This document shows, in pieces, positions 1 through 7,960 of a DNA stretch of 20,886 bases. Both the position numbers and the translations under genes were made by a program. This DNA comes from Rhodococcus rhodnii (GTDB taxonomy: Bacteria > Actinomycetota > Actinomycetes > Mycobacteriales > Pseudonocardiaceae): the NCBI GenBank assembly GCA_000720375.1, contig JOAA01000069.1:1-20886 (forward strand), read 5' to 3'. Under the pieces are notes generated by a model, which was given only the letters and a program-made list of their open reading frames with translations, ran no database searches and was not told where the DNA came from. How positions within the stretch are numbered: the first letter of the stretch is position 1; each line of letters starts with the position of its first letter.

Positions 1-54
1 ACTACGTTCCTCATCGGTCAAGACCACGGGCTCAAGTTTCGGCGTCGGCACCAC
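1..54 (-). CDS. IS630-type transposase, N-terminal fragment (runs off the left edge)
   Basis: Read on the minus strand, the frame that is open to the window edge begins at GTG 54-52 and gives MVPTPKLEPVVLTDEERS. A proline/lysine-rich start followed by the (L/V)VLTDEER motif is the usual N-terminus of IS630/Tc1-mariner-like transposases of actinomycetes, just before the helix that opens the first helix-turn-helix. Only 18 codons are visible, so the catalytic DDE residues cannot be checked. A GTG three bases later is an alternative start. The call rests on motif resemblance alone; the frame could be chance coding. Confidence 0.45.
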   Translation of the reverse strand, partial: MVPTPKLEPVVLTDEERS

Positions 55-95
55 CGCAGCATACCGACCAACAACGAATTATTGACTCAGGACAC
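1..95 (-). mobile_element. Possible end of an IS630-family insertion sequence
   Basis: Upstream of the transposase-like start, the minus strand reads GTGTCCTGAGTCAATAATTC, directly preceded by a TA dinucleotide (plus-strand positions 96-97). IS630 elements insert at and duplicate TA, and their ends commonly lie 30-60 bp before the transposase start. This places the likely element boundary at about 95/96. The other end is outside the window, so neither the terminal inverted repeat nor the duplication can be confirmed. Confidence 0.35.
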
Positions 96-116
96 TAGCA
101 GCTACCAACCGTGACC

Positions 117-429
117 CTGCAGTCGGAACAGAACACAACACACAGCACTCGATACGCTGCGCCCAAGCCGTACACCCGGCTGCACTCTGAATACAACACA
201 CAACGTTCAACACTCAGCGCACTCTGCGCCCGCGCCCGGCTGCACTCTGAATGCAGAACACAACACTCAGGGCCCAACCGCAGCAACGCATCACCGCCAA
301 CCAAGTGCACACAACCAGCTACCGCCGCCCCTGAACTCTGCATTCAGAACACAGCACTCAGCGTTCGACATTCAGGTTTCGCACCGTCCGGCCTTCAGCT
401 GCACTCTGTATTCAGCATGCGGACACTCG
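117..429. repeat. Degenerate repeat cluster in a non-coding stretch
   Basis: This gene-free region carries at least five degenerate copies of a unit of about 30 bp. An 18-base block, CCCGGCTGCACTCTGAAT, is repeated exactly at 175-192 and 235-252. Related units start at 117, 331 and 398. The second half of the unit is like GAACACAACACTCAG (131-149, 256-270, 347-360). The core TCTGAATGCAGA has inverted ends TCTG/CAGA, and it recurs in reverse-complement form, TCTGCATTCAGA, at 337-348. Open frames crossing the cluster are low-complexity and have no family resemblance, so I treat it as non-coding. Its function is unknown. Confidence 0.7.
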
Positions 430-461
430 ACCGCGGCGTCCCCCAAAACCGCACCCGTTGA

Positions 462-890
462 TCAAGCCCGGTAGCTGAGGTCGGCGGTCTTCATCGAGTC
501 CGGTTTGACTCGCAGCCAGACTATCCCGGACGCCGCGGGATCGTCATGCAGGTACCAGCGAAACCGTGCGTCCCAAAGGGTTTCATCGTCGCCAAGATAG
601 CGAGAAAGCTTCCGGAACCCCCGCGGCACATCGAACGGCAAGATCTCACCACGCCCCCGAGCGACTACCTGCCTGACGGTCCCCGTGACAAGGTCGCACT
701 CGTCGACGACCAGTGCGACGGCCGGATCGGCCAAAACCCGGCGCGGCAACTTGGTCCAAGGACCACTGAGGATCCAGAAAGCGTTGTCCTCCCAGAGAAA
801 CCATACCGGCCGGACGGTCGGACCATTGGTCGCGACCCGGGCGACGAGCGGCCGCGCCAAAAAGGCCTCGACATCGAACGAGTACGTCAC
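462..890 (-). CDS. PPOX-class (pyridoxamine 5'-phosphate oxidase fold) protein
   Basis: This 142-aa protein has the compact split beta-barrel pattern of the PPOX/FDOR family, which binds FMN, F420 or haem. The segment PTVRPVWFLWEDNAFWI (residues 25-41) is the typical strand pair with the R-P-V-W-F signature. SGPWTKLPRRVLADPAVALVV (42-62) matches the 'K..nl..dprvsl' phosphate-binding strand. The start is GTG at 890-888; it shares the four bases GTGA with the TGA of the upstream MBL-fold gene, so the two are probably translationally coupled. It is the last gene of a three-gene operon that begins with an LLM-class oxidoreductase. That context favours F420 or flavin as cofactor, but the substrate is unknown. 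No terminator is evident downstream. Confidence 0.85.
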   Translation of the reverse strand: MTYSFDVEAFLARPLVARVATNGPTVRPVWFLWEDNAFWILSGPWTKLPRRVLADPAVALVVDECDLVTGTVRQVVARGRGEILPFDVPRGFRKLSRYLGDDETLWDARFRWYLHDDPAASGIVWLRVKPDSMKTADLSYRA

Positions 891-1936
891 ATCCCGGCCC
901 GCCAGCGGCGCACCTCACCATCGATGAGCTCCACCGAACCAAGCTTACGCATGTACTGAAGATGCGCACAGGTTTCCGCGACCGCGCTGCGCCGCATGAC
1001 CCCGCGAACATTCTCCCAACCACGCGACCAGGTCAAACGCTCGGTGATCTGCCAAGCAGTGGACTCACCATTGGCCCGCAAAACCGAAGAAATCTCGTCA
1101 CACCGTTCTTGGTGGTGCTTGATCAGAGCGAGGGTCCGGCGCGCGACTCCCTGGAACCTGTACTCATGCGCGGGCAGAACCTCGGCGGAGTCGTAAGCCG
1201 CAATGCGTTCCAGAGAAGCGATATAACTCGACAACGGGTCATCATCGCCAACCATCATCCCGATGTTCGGGCTGATCCGGGGCAGAACGTGGTCGCCGGT
1301 CAGCAAGACCCCGCGAACCGAGTCGTACAAACAGATGTGGCCCGGCGTATGCCCGGGTGTCCACACTGCACGCATCGTGCGGGATCCATGGGGGACGACA
1401 TCGCCGTCGGACAACAGGATGTCCGGCAGTGACAGTTCCATGAACGGCTTGATGGCGTCCGGGCTGAACGACAGCTTCCCCGCGACATCCGCAGGCACGC
1501 CTGAGGAACGAAGCCAGTCCTTGTCGAACGAGTCCGGCGTCGTTTCGGCCAGACGGACCGGCAAGACTTCACGCTCCGCCGGGTGCATCGCTATCCACGC
1601 ACCGGATTCCTGCTTCAGCCGCCCGCTCAGGCCATGATGGTCCGCGTGGATGTGCGTCACTACGACACCGACCACATCGGACACGGAAGCGCCCGCGACC
1701 GCAAGGCCCGCAACCAAAGCGTCCCACGTCTCGGTCGCGAACCAGCCGGGGTCGACCACCACGACGCCGGAATCCGACACCGACAAGTACGTGATGGTGT
1801 AGCGCAACGGGTTGTGCGGGATCGGCACGGGCACCGACCACAGGTCGCTTCTGACCCGTTCAACCGGTGGCAACTCCTTGCGCTTCCACGCTTCCCACTG
1901 CCCCTGTGCGCTCGGCTCGGCCGGAACGGTGCTCAT
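887..1936 (-). CDS. MBL-fold metallo-hydrolase (glyoxalase II / LACTB2-like)
   Basis: This 349-aa metallo-beta-lactamase-fold hydrolase has the full zinc-ligand set. HIHADHH (residues 95-101) is the HxHxDH motif, TPGHTPGH (193-200) gives the third histidine, GDH (214-216) the bridging aspartate, and PAHE (255-258) the last histidine. The C-terminal 90 residues, rich in basic and helical stretches (about 262-345), fit the winged-helix tail of LACTB2-like proteins. I chose ATG 1936 because it overlaps the stop of the upstream LLM gene as ATGA (1936-1933). The frame stays open further upstream but only through the LLM coding sequence. Its own stop overlaps the GTG of the PPOX gene. It probably hydrolyses a thioester or lactone produced or used by its operon partners; that substrate is an inference. 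Confidence 0.9.
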   Translation of the reverse strand: MSTVPAEPSAQGQWEAWKRKELPPVERVRSDLWSVPVPIPHNPLRYTITYLSVSDSGVVVVDPGWFATETWDALVAGLAVAGASVSDVVGVVVTHIHADHHGLSGRLKQESGAWIAMHPAEREVLPVRLAETTPDSFDKDWLRSSGVPADVAGKLSFSPDAIKPFMELSLPDILLSDGDVVPHGSRTMRAVWTPGHTPGHICLYDSVRGVLLTGDHVLPRISPNIGMMVGDDDPLSSYIASLERIAAYDSAEVLPAHEYRFQGVARRTLALIKHHQERCDEISSVLRANGESTAWQITERLTWSRGWENVRGVMRRSAVAETCAHLQYMRKLGSVELIDGEVRRWRAGM

Positions 1937-2955
1937 GCGACGATTTCCGACAGCGCACGCAACGTCGGTACGTCCGTGTTCACCAGCAACGACGTCACCA
2001 CGCTTTCCCGCCACGCGGATAGTTCGTCCCGGATTTTGGCCAGTGGTCCGACCAACGCGATGTCCTCGACCATCCGGGTCGGCACCGCCGCGACCGCTTC
2101 CGCCTTGTGGCCGTCCAGGTAGAGTTCCTGGATCTTCTGGCATTCGGCCTCGTAGCCGAGCCGCACGAACACGTCGAAGTGGAAGTTCGCGCCCTTCGCG
2201 CCCATTCCGCCGATGTACAGCGCGAGCATCGGGCGCACCCAGTCGGCCGCCTTCTCCACGTCGTCGTTCATGATCACCGGCAGGAACGCGGGCACCTCGA
2301 ACGTGTCCCAGTCACGCCGCGCGCCCGGCCGGGAGAAGCCTTCCTGCAACGCCGTGCGGAAGAAGTCGTTGCTGCGCGGGGAGAAGAACATCGGCAGCCA
2401 GCCGTCGGCGATCTCCGCCGCCAGCGCCACGTTCTTCGGCCCCTCCGCGGCGAGGTAGATCGGGATTTCCGTCCGAAGTGGATGCACTGTGGACTTCAGC
2501 GGCTTGCCGAGTCCGGCGCCGCCTTGGTACGGCAACTGGAAGAACTTCCCTGAGTACTCGACTCGTTCGCGTGCGACGACCTTGCGCACGATGTCGATGT
2601 ACTCACGGGTGCGGGCGAGCGGCTTGGGATACGGCTGCCCGTACCAGCCCTCGACCACCTGCGGCCCGGACGCGCCGATGCCCAGCACGAACCGTCCACC
2701 GGACAGATGGTCCAACGTCAGCGCGGCCATCGCGGTGGCCGTGGGCGTACGCGCGGACATCTGCAGGATGTTGGTGCCGAGCCGCACGGTCTTGGTGCGC
2801 GAGCCCCACCACGCCAGCGGTGTCAAGCAGTCGGATCCGTACGCCTCCGCGGCCCAGATCGAATCGAGGCCCAGCCGTTCTGCCTCGGCGATGGTCTCCT
2901 CGACGCCCGCGGGCGGACCCGATGACCAGTAGCCGGTGTGGAATCCGAGCTTCAC
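1933..2955 (-). CDS. LLM-class F420-dependent oxidoreductase
   Basis: This 340-aa protein of the luciferase-like monooxygenase superfamily has a TIM barrel. LGFHTGYW at the N-terminus is the first strand, ARTPTATAMAALTLDHLSGG (69-88) and RFVLGIGASG (88-97) form the cofactor-binding signature, and IPIYLAAEGPKNVALAAEIADGW (from 164) is the second conserved block. Length and motifs fit the mycobacterial-type F420-dependent subgroup more than FMN luciferases, but the cofactor cannot be proved from sequence. The start is GTG 2955-2953, with GGGAGG at 2961-2966 five bases upstream. It is the first gene of an operon with the MBL and PPOX genes and is divergent from padR, which suggests control by that regulator. 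Confidence 0.9.
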   Translation of the reverse strand: MKLGFHTGYWSSGPPAGVEETIAEAERLGLDSIWAAEAYGSDCLTPLAWWGSRTKTVRLGTNILQMSARTPTATAMAALTLDHLSGGRFVLGIGASGPQVVEGWYGQPYPKPLARTREYIDIVRKVVARERVEYSGKFFQLPYQGGAGLGKPLKSTVHPLRTEIPIYLAAEGPKNVALAAEIADGWLPMFFSPRSNDFFRTALQEGFSRPGARRDWDTFEVPAFLPVIMNDDVEKAADWVRPMLALYIGGMGAKGANFHFDVFVRLGYEAECQKIQELYLDGHKAEAVAAVPTRMVEDIALVGPLAKIRDELSAWRESVVTSLLVNTDVPTLRALSEIVA

Positions 2956-2968
2956 GCGCGCCTCCCGC

Positions 2969-3002
2969 TACTCAATTTGTTGACTAATCATATCCTTGAG
3001 TA
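2969..3002. promoter_or_regulatory. Inverted repeat in the LLM/padR divergent promoter
   Basis: The 73-bp gap between the two divergent starts is AT-rich compared with its surroundings. It holds the perfect 7-base arms TACTCAA (2969-2975) and TTGAGTA (2996-3002) separated by 20 bases. Between them lies TTGACT (2980-2985), which could serve as a -35 box for padR with TATCAT at 3001-3006 (a short 15-base spacer). PadR-family proteins usually bind inverted repeats in their own divergent promoter, so this is a reasonable operator candidate. It is an inference only. Confidence 0.45.
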
Positions 3003-3028
3003 TCATCTTCACAAGAGACGGGAGACAC

Positions 3029-3583
3029 ATGGCACTTCGGCACGCTCTGCTGGCAGCGCTGCTGGACCGCGAGCTGAGCGGCTACCAGCTGAGCAAGCTG
3101 TTCGACCTCGGCGCGTCCTCGTTCTGGCACGCCTCCTCCCAGCAGCTGTACGCCGAACTCGGCAAACTCGAGGCCGACGGCCTGCTCACCGGGCACGAGG
3201 TCGTCCAGCAGGGCCGCCCGAACAAGCGCGTGTTCGCTCTCACCGACGCTGGCCGCGACGAGCTCAGCCGGTTCACCGGCGCCCCGACCAAACCCACGTC
3301 GATCCGCGACGACCTGATGGTCAAGGCGTACGCCGAACAGGCCGCCGACGCCGAGACGCTGATCAAGCAGCTGGCCGACCGGGCCGCGCAGTCCCGGGCG
3401 AAAGCCGAATTCCTCGGCTCCCAGCTCGAGAAGCTGCGCGGCGACAAGTCAGAAGCGGACTACCTCGCGTCGGCCGACAACGTCGGTCCGTACCTGGCAG
3501 GCACGCGCGGCAAGATGTACCACGAGGACCAGGCCGAGTGGTGCGAGTGGGCCGCCGAGATCCTGCGGTCCCGTCAACGGTAA
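3029..3583 (+). CDS. PadR-family transcriptional regulator
   Basis: This 184-aa protein starts at ATG 3029, with GGGAG (3020-3024) four bases upstream. Residues 1-85 form the winged helix typical of PadR: LLAALLDRELSGYQLSK (helix 1-2), the SSFWHASSQQLYAELGKLEADGLL recognition helix region, and the wing GRPNKRVFALTDAGRDEL. Residues 90-180 are helical with a W/Y-rich end (MYHEDQAEWCEWAAEIL), as in the Vir-type C-terminal dimerisation domain. PadR proteins are usually repressors released by small phenolic or drug-like ligands. Its divergent position makes the LLM-MBL-PPOX operon the likely target. The ligand is unknown. Confidence 0.9.
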   Translation: MALRHALLAALLDRELSGYQLSKLFDLGASSFWHASSQQLYAELGKLEADGLLTGHEVVQQGRPNKRVFALTDAGRDELSRFTGAPTKPTSIRDDLMVKAYAEQAADAETLIKQLADRAAQSRAKAEFLGSQLEKLRGDKSEADYLASADNVGPYLAGTRGKMYHEDQAEWCEWAAEILRSRQR

Positions 3584-3593
3584 AGCCCACTCG

Positions 3594-4436
3594 CTACAAG
3601 CCCACGACATCGGCCAATCTGCCAACTTGGTCGATATCGGGCGACCAGCAGTAGAACACCACTTCGTCCGCGCCGAGATCGCTGAATGCGGTGACCGTGT
3701 CACGAATCTGGCCCGGGGTGGTCAGCAGTCGACCGAGCACCCACGGGGCGTCTTTTCCGTAGTAGTCCGCGATGTTCTGCCGCGCCGAGTCCACAGCGGA
3801 CCCCAGAGCGACGTTGACCTGAGCGACAAGCCGAGGCGCGCCGGCACGGCCAGCCGCCGACCATGACTCGCGGACCGAGTCGAAGAGACGTCCGCACCAT
3901 TCAACAGGTGCCGCGGCGAGGAATCCGTCTCCCCACCGCGCGACGCGTTCCAATGCCGGTGGCCGGAAAGCACCGAACAGCACTTCGGGACCGCCGGGCC
4001 GGAATGGCTTCGGGCCGATCGGGCCTACCTCGGCCGTGAAAGGTGAACCCGACCAGATTCGACGCATCTCGGACATTTGCATGTCGAGGCGACGACCGCG
4101 AGTACGAATGTCCGTCTCCGCGGCGAGGTGGTCGTCGACCCGTCCACCGACGCCAAGACCGAGCGTGAAGCGACCGCCGGAGATCCGGTCGAGTGTCGCG
4201 GCCTGCTTGGCCAGCAGCGCGGTGGAACGCAAGGGCGCCAACAGAACCTCGGTCTGTACGCGGATACGCGTTGTGGCGCCGGCGATCGCGGCCAGCGTGA
4301 CCAGCGGTTCGGGGTTGTCGTACACGAGCCGGTCCAGCAGACCGAGTGTGCAGAACGGGCCATCGTCGGCAAGACGGGCCCAAGCGAGCAACGATTCGAG
4401 GTCTGCGATGGGCAGACCAAGACCAACGTTCGTCAA
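3594..4436 (-). CDS. LLM-class flavin/F420-dependent oxidoreductase (second copy)
   Basis: This 280-aa luciferase-like protein has the signature LDRISGGRFTLGLGVGGR (82-99), preceded by the strand TRIRVQTEVLLAPLRSTALLAKQAA (56-80) and followed by GPEVLFGAFRPPALERVARWGDGFLAA. It is shorter than the first LLM protein and clearly from a different subgroup. The best start is TTG 4436-4434: a good Shine-Dalgarno, AAGGA (4443-4447), lies six bases upstream, and no in-frame ATG or GTG fits better. It is convergent with padR, leaving only 10 bases between their stops, so it is transcribed separately from the first LLM operon. Cofactor and substrate are unknown. Confidence 0.88.
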   Translation of the reverse strand: MTNVGLGLPIADLESLLAWARLADDGPFCTLGLLDRLVYDNPEPLVTLAAIAGATTRIRVQTEVLLAPLRSTALLAKQAATLDRISGGRFTLGLGVGGRVDDHLAAETDIRTRGRRLDMQMSEMRRIWSGSPFTAEVGPIGPKPFRPGGPEVLFGAFRPPALERVARWGDGFLAAAPVEWCGRLFDSVRESWSAAGRAGAPRLVAQVNVALGSAVDSARQNIADYYGKDAPWVLGRLLTTPGQIRDTVTAFSDLGADEVVFYCWSPDIDQVGRLADVVGL

Positions 4437-4481
4437 GATCGATCCTTACAGAGGGTATGCGACAGTGCTGCCGCCCCTCTG

Positions 4482-4497
4482 ACGCCTGATCAGGCGT
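4482..4497. promoter_or_regulatory. Perfect 16-bp palindrome, possible operator
   Basis: ACGCCTGATCAGGCGT is perfectly self-complementary and sits in the 182-bp gap between the divergent LLM oxidoreductase (start 4436) and metallopeptidase (start 4619) genes. A symmetric site without a loop fits a dimeric repressor site better than a terminator. No known consensus is recognised. Confidence 0.4.
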
Positions 4498-4618
4498 TGC
4501 TCTTCATCTGCGGCGTACGTCTCAAAAGAGCGTGATCTTCAGAGTGCGTTCACCATAGCGCGGTGCTCCGTGCCCGGTACACTCGATTTCGCTGGGGCTG
4601 GACACTAGGGGACACAAA

Positions 4619-6073
4619 GTGGAACGGGAGAAATCCGACCGGCCCGACGCTGCGCACAACCAGCCGAACGCGATCCGCGTGCAGCGAGATCCGATCGCCG
4701 CCGCGGGCAATCAAGCGATCACCGGCATGATCGAGCGCGCCGCGATGAGCCCGGACGAAGCCAAGGCGATCCTCGGCGTCAAGCTGCACGCGGCCATCGG
4801 CGGCGGCGCGTCGCGCAGTGACGACGTCGTGCTGGCGATGAACTCGATGCACGTCAAATGGTTCCTCACCAACGAGCAGTATGACCGTACCTATCGGGCA
4901 CTCGCCGCCCAGAGTCTCGATCCGGGTTCCGGCAGCAGCCGGACCATTGAGGACGGTCTGATTCCCGATTTCCTGGACGGTCTGGTCAAAGCGCGCGCGG
5001 CCACCCCCGCGCCGCAGCCTCGTGGTGACAAAACCGCCGCGCAGAACCACATTTCGGGCGCACACGACGCTGAACTGCTCGCCAACGGCGGCGAAGCGGA
5101 AATCATCTCGGCGCGCACACGGCGTGCGGAACTGACCGCCCTTGGCACCAAGCGGAGCAAGGAACAGGACGACGAGCTGTTCCGGTTGTCCGCGTTCCTC
5201 ACCCCGGATCGGAACAACGCCTTGCTGCGTGCGGCCGAAGCCCGGGCGCTGGCGGACATCAACGTCACGCAGGAAGAATGGTTCGCCGACATCGTCACCG
5301 TCAGTTTTCTCGGCAAATCGGTGCAAGTGCACAAGATTCTCGCCGAGAAGCTCGCGGCGGCGGAGCAATCCCTTGCCGGCCAACAGACTCCGGCAGGTGG
5401 CTGGGCGCGGGAACTGAGCGGCCTCCGTCCACCGGGATCGGGCCTGCACGGTCTCGGCCTTGCCATTGACGTGAACGCGTCGACGAACCCGTTCATCTTC
5501 AACGCGGCGTCCAATGAGGCCGATCCGAAACAGCAAAGCGAGAAGAGCATCGTCCGCGGCATCATCGACCGCGCGGTGTTGCTGATCGAGCAGAAGGCCC
5601 CGGACACGGAGAAATTCCAGGAGCGGCCGGGCGGGAAAGACGCTCACGAGCGGGCCGAAGCCTCGTACGACAAGCTGGCCGAAGCCTCGGAGGCGATGCG
5701 GGAGTACTTCGCCCTCGGCGCCAAGGAACGCCGCACCGAACTCGAGGAGAAGGTGGCTGCCCTGGGCGCCGCGGATGCCAAGAAGCGCACGGCCGACCAA
5801 TGGGCGAAAGCGATCGCGGAGGACCGCAGGAAACTCCCGGCCATCAGCGCGAGCAAGGACTGGAGCAAGCCGGAACAAGGTTTTCTCGACCTGGACAAGC
5901 GCCTCGTCCTAGCGATGGTCGACGCGGGCCTGACCTGGCTGGGTGACGACACCATCGGCGGCGGCCGCGACATCATGCACTTCGACACGCGGGGATCGGG
6001 CCCGATCAACCACCTCTACGGCCTGAGCTCGAACGGAACGTGGGAAAAGAAGGCGTTGACCAAGGGCCATTGA
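4619..6073 (+). CDS. M15-type (VanY-like) zinc metallopeptidase, no signal peptide
   Basis: This 484-aa protein starts at GTG 4619, with AGGGG (4607-4611) seven bases upstream. The zinc site of D-Ala-D-Ala carboxypeptidase / M15 peptidases is present: HGLGLAID (277-284) matches HxxGxAxD, and DIMHFD (451-456) supplies the third ligand. A long helical, charged insert (about 300-425) separates the two motifs. The N-terminus is hydrophilic, with no signal peptide or membrane segment, which is odd for a wall hydrolase. Residues 21-40 (VQRDPIAAAGNQAITGMIER) resemble the 'aGNrAv' N-terminal stretches of actinobacterial proteins associated with contractile injection systems or DUF4157. It may therefore be an exported effector or an intracellular peptidase. 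The zinc-peptidase call is firm; the role is not known. Confidence 0.75.
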   Translation: MEREKSDRPDAAHNQPNAIRVQRDPIAAAGNQAITGMIERAAMSPDEAKAILGVKLHAAIGGGASRSDDVVLAMNSMHVKWFLTNEQYDRTYRALAAQSLDPGSGSSRTIEDGLIPDFLDGLVKARAATPAPQPRGDKTAAQNHISGAHDAELLANGGEAEIISARTRRAELTALGTKRSKEQDDELFRLSAFLTPDRNNALLRAAEARALADINVTQEEWFADIVTVSFLGKSVQVHKILAEKLAAAEQSLAGQQTPAGGWARELSGLRPPGSGLHGLGLAIDVNASTNPFIFNAASNEADPKQQSEKSIVRGIIDRAVLLIEQKAPDTEKFQERPGGKDAHERAEASYDKLAEASEAMREYFALGAKERRTELEEKVAALGAADAKKRTADQWAKAIAEDRRKLPAISASKDWSKPEQGFLDLDKRLVLAMVDAGLTWLGDDTIGGGRDIMHFDTRGSGPINHLYGLSSNGTWEKKALTKGH

Positions 6074-6179
6074 TCGCTGACCTGGGAATCTGGCAATTTC
6101 CTCCGCCTGCCGCAGGGTGGCGCGCGCCGGGTGGCCACCGCAAGATTTTGCGAACGCCCGTGAACCCAGGAGGCCCTGC

Positions 6180-7835
6180 GTGATCCGAAGCAGATTGTCC
6201 GTTTCGCTGGCCCTTGCGGTCGCGTTGAGCTTTGTCGTGCTGTCGCCCGGCACGGCCGGTCCATCGTCGAGCGCGCCCCAGCGAACCTCGGCCGAGTACC
6301 AGGTCGAAGGCGTGAAGACGAGCAAGCAGCGCAGCCGGATCGCCTCGACCGGTGCCGCCGTGACGTACGTGGAGCACGGCGTCGTGGGCATCACCGCGAC
6401 GCCCGACGAAGTCGAGCAGATCAAGCAGCTCGGGTTCAGCGTGCGCTCGCAGGCCGCGCCGACCCAGCCCGACACGGGCATCCTGGACTTCCCGCCAGCC
6501 GACTCGAAGTACCACAACTTCACCGAGCTCACCGCCGAGGTGAACGCGGCGGCGGCGAACTTCCCGGCGATCGTGTCCAAGCAGGTGATCGGCAAGTCCT
6601 ACGAGGGCCGCGACCTGATCGCGATCAAGATCTCCGACAACGCCGCGACCGACGAGGCCGAGCCGGAGGTCCTGTTCACCGCGCACCAGCACGCGCGTGA
6701 GCACCTGACCAAGGAGATGGCGCTCTATCTGCTCAACCAGCTGACCACCGGTTACGGCTCGGACCAGCGGATCACCAACATCGTCAACTCACGGGAGATC
6801 TGGCTGCTGCCGGACCTCAACCCGGACGGCGGCGAGTACGACATCGCGACCGGCTCGTACCGGTCGTGGCGCAAGAACCGGCAGCCGAACGCCGGATCGT
6901 CCAATGTGGGCACTGACCTGAACCGCAACTGGGCCTTCAAGTGGGGCTGCTGCGGCGGTTCGTCCGGCAGCACGGGCAGTGAGACCTACCGCGGCCCGGC
7001 ACCGGAATCCTCCCCTGAGGTCAAGGCGTTCGCCGACTTCGTCCGCGGCCGCAATGTCGGTGGCGTGCAACAGATCAAGACCGGCATCGACTTCCACACC
7101 TACAGCGAGCTCATCCTGTGGCCGTACGGCTACACGTATGACGATCTCGCACCGGGAATGACCGCCGACGATCAGTCCACGTTCGCCACGATCGGCCGGA
7201 ACATGGCCGGTACCAACAACTACACGCCGGAGCAGTCGTCCGATCTGTACATCACGGACGGGTCGATCGACGACTGGCTGTGGGGTGACCAGAAGATCTT
7301 CGGCTACACGTTCGAGATGTACCCGAAGGGCGCCAGCGGCGGCGGTTTCTACCCGCCCGACGAGGTGATCGACCGGGAGACGGCCCGCAACAAGGAGGCC
7401 GTGCTGCAACTGCTCGAGATCTCCGACTGCCCGCAGCGCGCGATCGGCAAGGAGCAGCAGTACTGCGGCACCACGCCGCCGCCGGGGCCTGGCCCGTACG
7501 AGAACGCGACCGACGTGCAGATCCCGGACGCCGGATCGGCCGTGACCAGTTCCATCGCGGTGGCCAACCGGGACGGCAACGCGCCGGCCGCGCTCAAGGT
7601 GGCCGTGGACATCAAGCACTCATACCGCGGTGACCTGGTGATCGACCTGGTCGCACCGGACGGCACCACCTACCGCCTGAAGGGCGCGAACTCGGGTGAT
7701 TCGGCGGACAACGTCAACCAGACGTACACCGTGGACGCCTCCGCGAAGGCCGCGAACGGCACCTGGCAGCTCAAGGTGCAGGACATTTATTCGGGTGATG
7801 TCGGATACGTCGATCTGTGGCGGCTGACCTTCTAA
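6180..7835 (+). CDS. Secreted M14 zinc carboxypeptidase with C-terminal P-domain
   Basis: This 551-aa exported metallocarboxypeptidase starts at GTG 6180, which has a perfect AGGAGG (6168-6173) six bases upstream. The upstream in-frame extension lacks a signal sequence and is rejected. Residues 1-27 are a signal peptide. Residues 28-105 look like a pro-segment. The catalytic domain (about 110-415) has HARE (171-174, zinc His and Glu), DLNRN (246-250, substrate Arg), [16 protein letters not shown] with zinc ligand H306, and YTFEMYP with catalytic E379. After a proline/glycine linker (431-439), residues 440-551 form a P-domain ([40 protein letters not shown]), as in proprotein convertases and many secreted bacterial proteases. 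It resembles carboxypeptidase T / Streptomyces zinc carboxypeptidase. It probably acts in extracellular protein degradation. Confidence 0.93.
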   Translation: MIRSRLSVSLALAVALSFVVLSPGTAGPSSSAPQRTSAEYQVEGVKTSKQRSRIASTGAAVTYVEHGVVGITATPDEVEQIKQLGFSVRSQAAPTQPDTGILDFPPADSKYHNFTELTAEVNAAAANFPAIVSKQVIGKSYEGRDLIAIKISDNAATDEAEPEVLFTAHQHAREHLTKEMALYLLNQLTTGYGSDQRITNIVNSREIWLLPDLNPDGGEYDIATGSYRSWRKNRQPNAGSSNVGTDLNRNWAFKWGCCGGSSGSTGSETYRGPAPESSPEVKAFADFVRGRNVGGVQQIKTGIDFHTYSELILWPYGYTYDDLAPGMTADDQSTFATIGRNMAGTNNYTPEQSSDLYITDGSIDDWLWGDQKIFGYTFEMYPKGASGGGFYPPDEVIDRETARNKEAVLQLLEISDCPQRAIGKEQQYCGTTPPPGPGPYENATDVQIPDAGSAVTSSIAVANRDGNAPAALKVAVDIKHSYRGDLVIDLVAPDGTTYRLKGANSGDSADNVNQTYTVDASAKAANGTWQLKVQDIYSGDVGYVDLWRLTF

Positions 7836-7850
7836 GGTCTTCACCAGGGG

Positions 7851-7892
7851 AAAGGCCACTCGCGCCGGACATCCGGCTCGGGTGGCCTTTTT
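7851..7892 (+). terminator. Rho-independent terminator after the M14 carboxypeptidase gene
   Basis: An 18-base stem (7851-7868 with 7873-7890, two mismatches) closes on the loop ACAT and is followed by a T-run. The outer stem is AAAGGCCAC/GTGGCCTTT. It lies 16 bases past the stop and insulates the next gene. Confidence 0.9.
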
Positions 7893-7921
7893 CTGACCGC
7901 TAGTCCGTTCGGGCGACTGCC

Positions 7922-7951
7922 TTGCACCGCCCAGCGGAACACTGCTACTCA
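7922..7951 (+). promoter_or_regulatory. Possible promoter of the SRPBCC-ligase gene
   Basis: TTGCAC (7922-7927) and TACTCA (7946-7951) with an 18-base spacer resemble a housekeeping-sigma promoter. The start codon at 7961 would be at or very near the transcription start, in line with the weak Shine-Dalgarno there (GTAGG only) and with the leaderless mRNAs common in actinomycetes. Confidence 0.35.
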
Positions 7952-7960
7952 TCAGTAGGT

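Noticed and set aside
117..429. CRISPR array
   Set aside because: The units are irregular in spacing and sequence, occur in both orientations, and no cas genes are nearby.
111..461. Plus- and minus-strand frames of 116 and 82 codons through the repeat field
   Set aside because: They encode repeated HSE/TQ-type low-complexity text created by the DNA repeats, and lack ribosome-binding sites and family resemblance.
1937..2143. Extended N-terminus of the MBL-fold hydrolase
   Set aside because: The extra 69 codons lie wholly inside the LLM oxidoreductase gene. The ATG at 1936 overlapping its stop is the natural coupled start.
4550..5878. A 442-codon frame antisense to the M15-type peptidase gene
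   Set aside because: It has arginine/valine-rich low-complexity composition and no motif, while the plus strand shows zinc ligands and a good start site.
6116..6139. GGTGGC/GCCACC inverted pair between the two peptidase genes as a terminator
   Set aside because: A 6-base stem with a 12-base loop and no T-run is too weak to call in GC-rich DNA.
6117..6179. Extended N-terminus of the M14 carboxypeptidase
   Set aside because: The GTG at 6180 has a perfect AGGAGG and begins a signal peptide; the extension would mask it.
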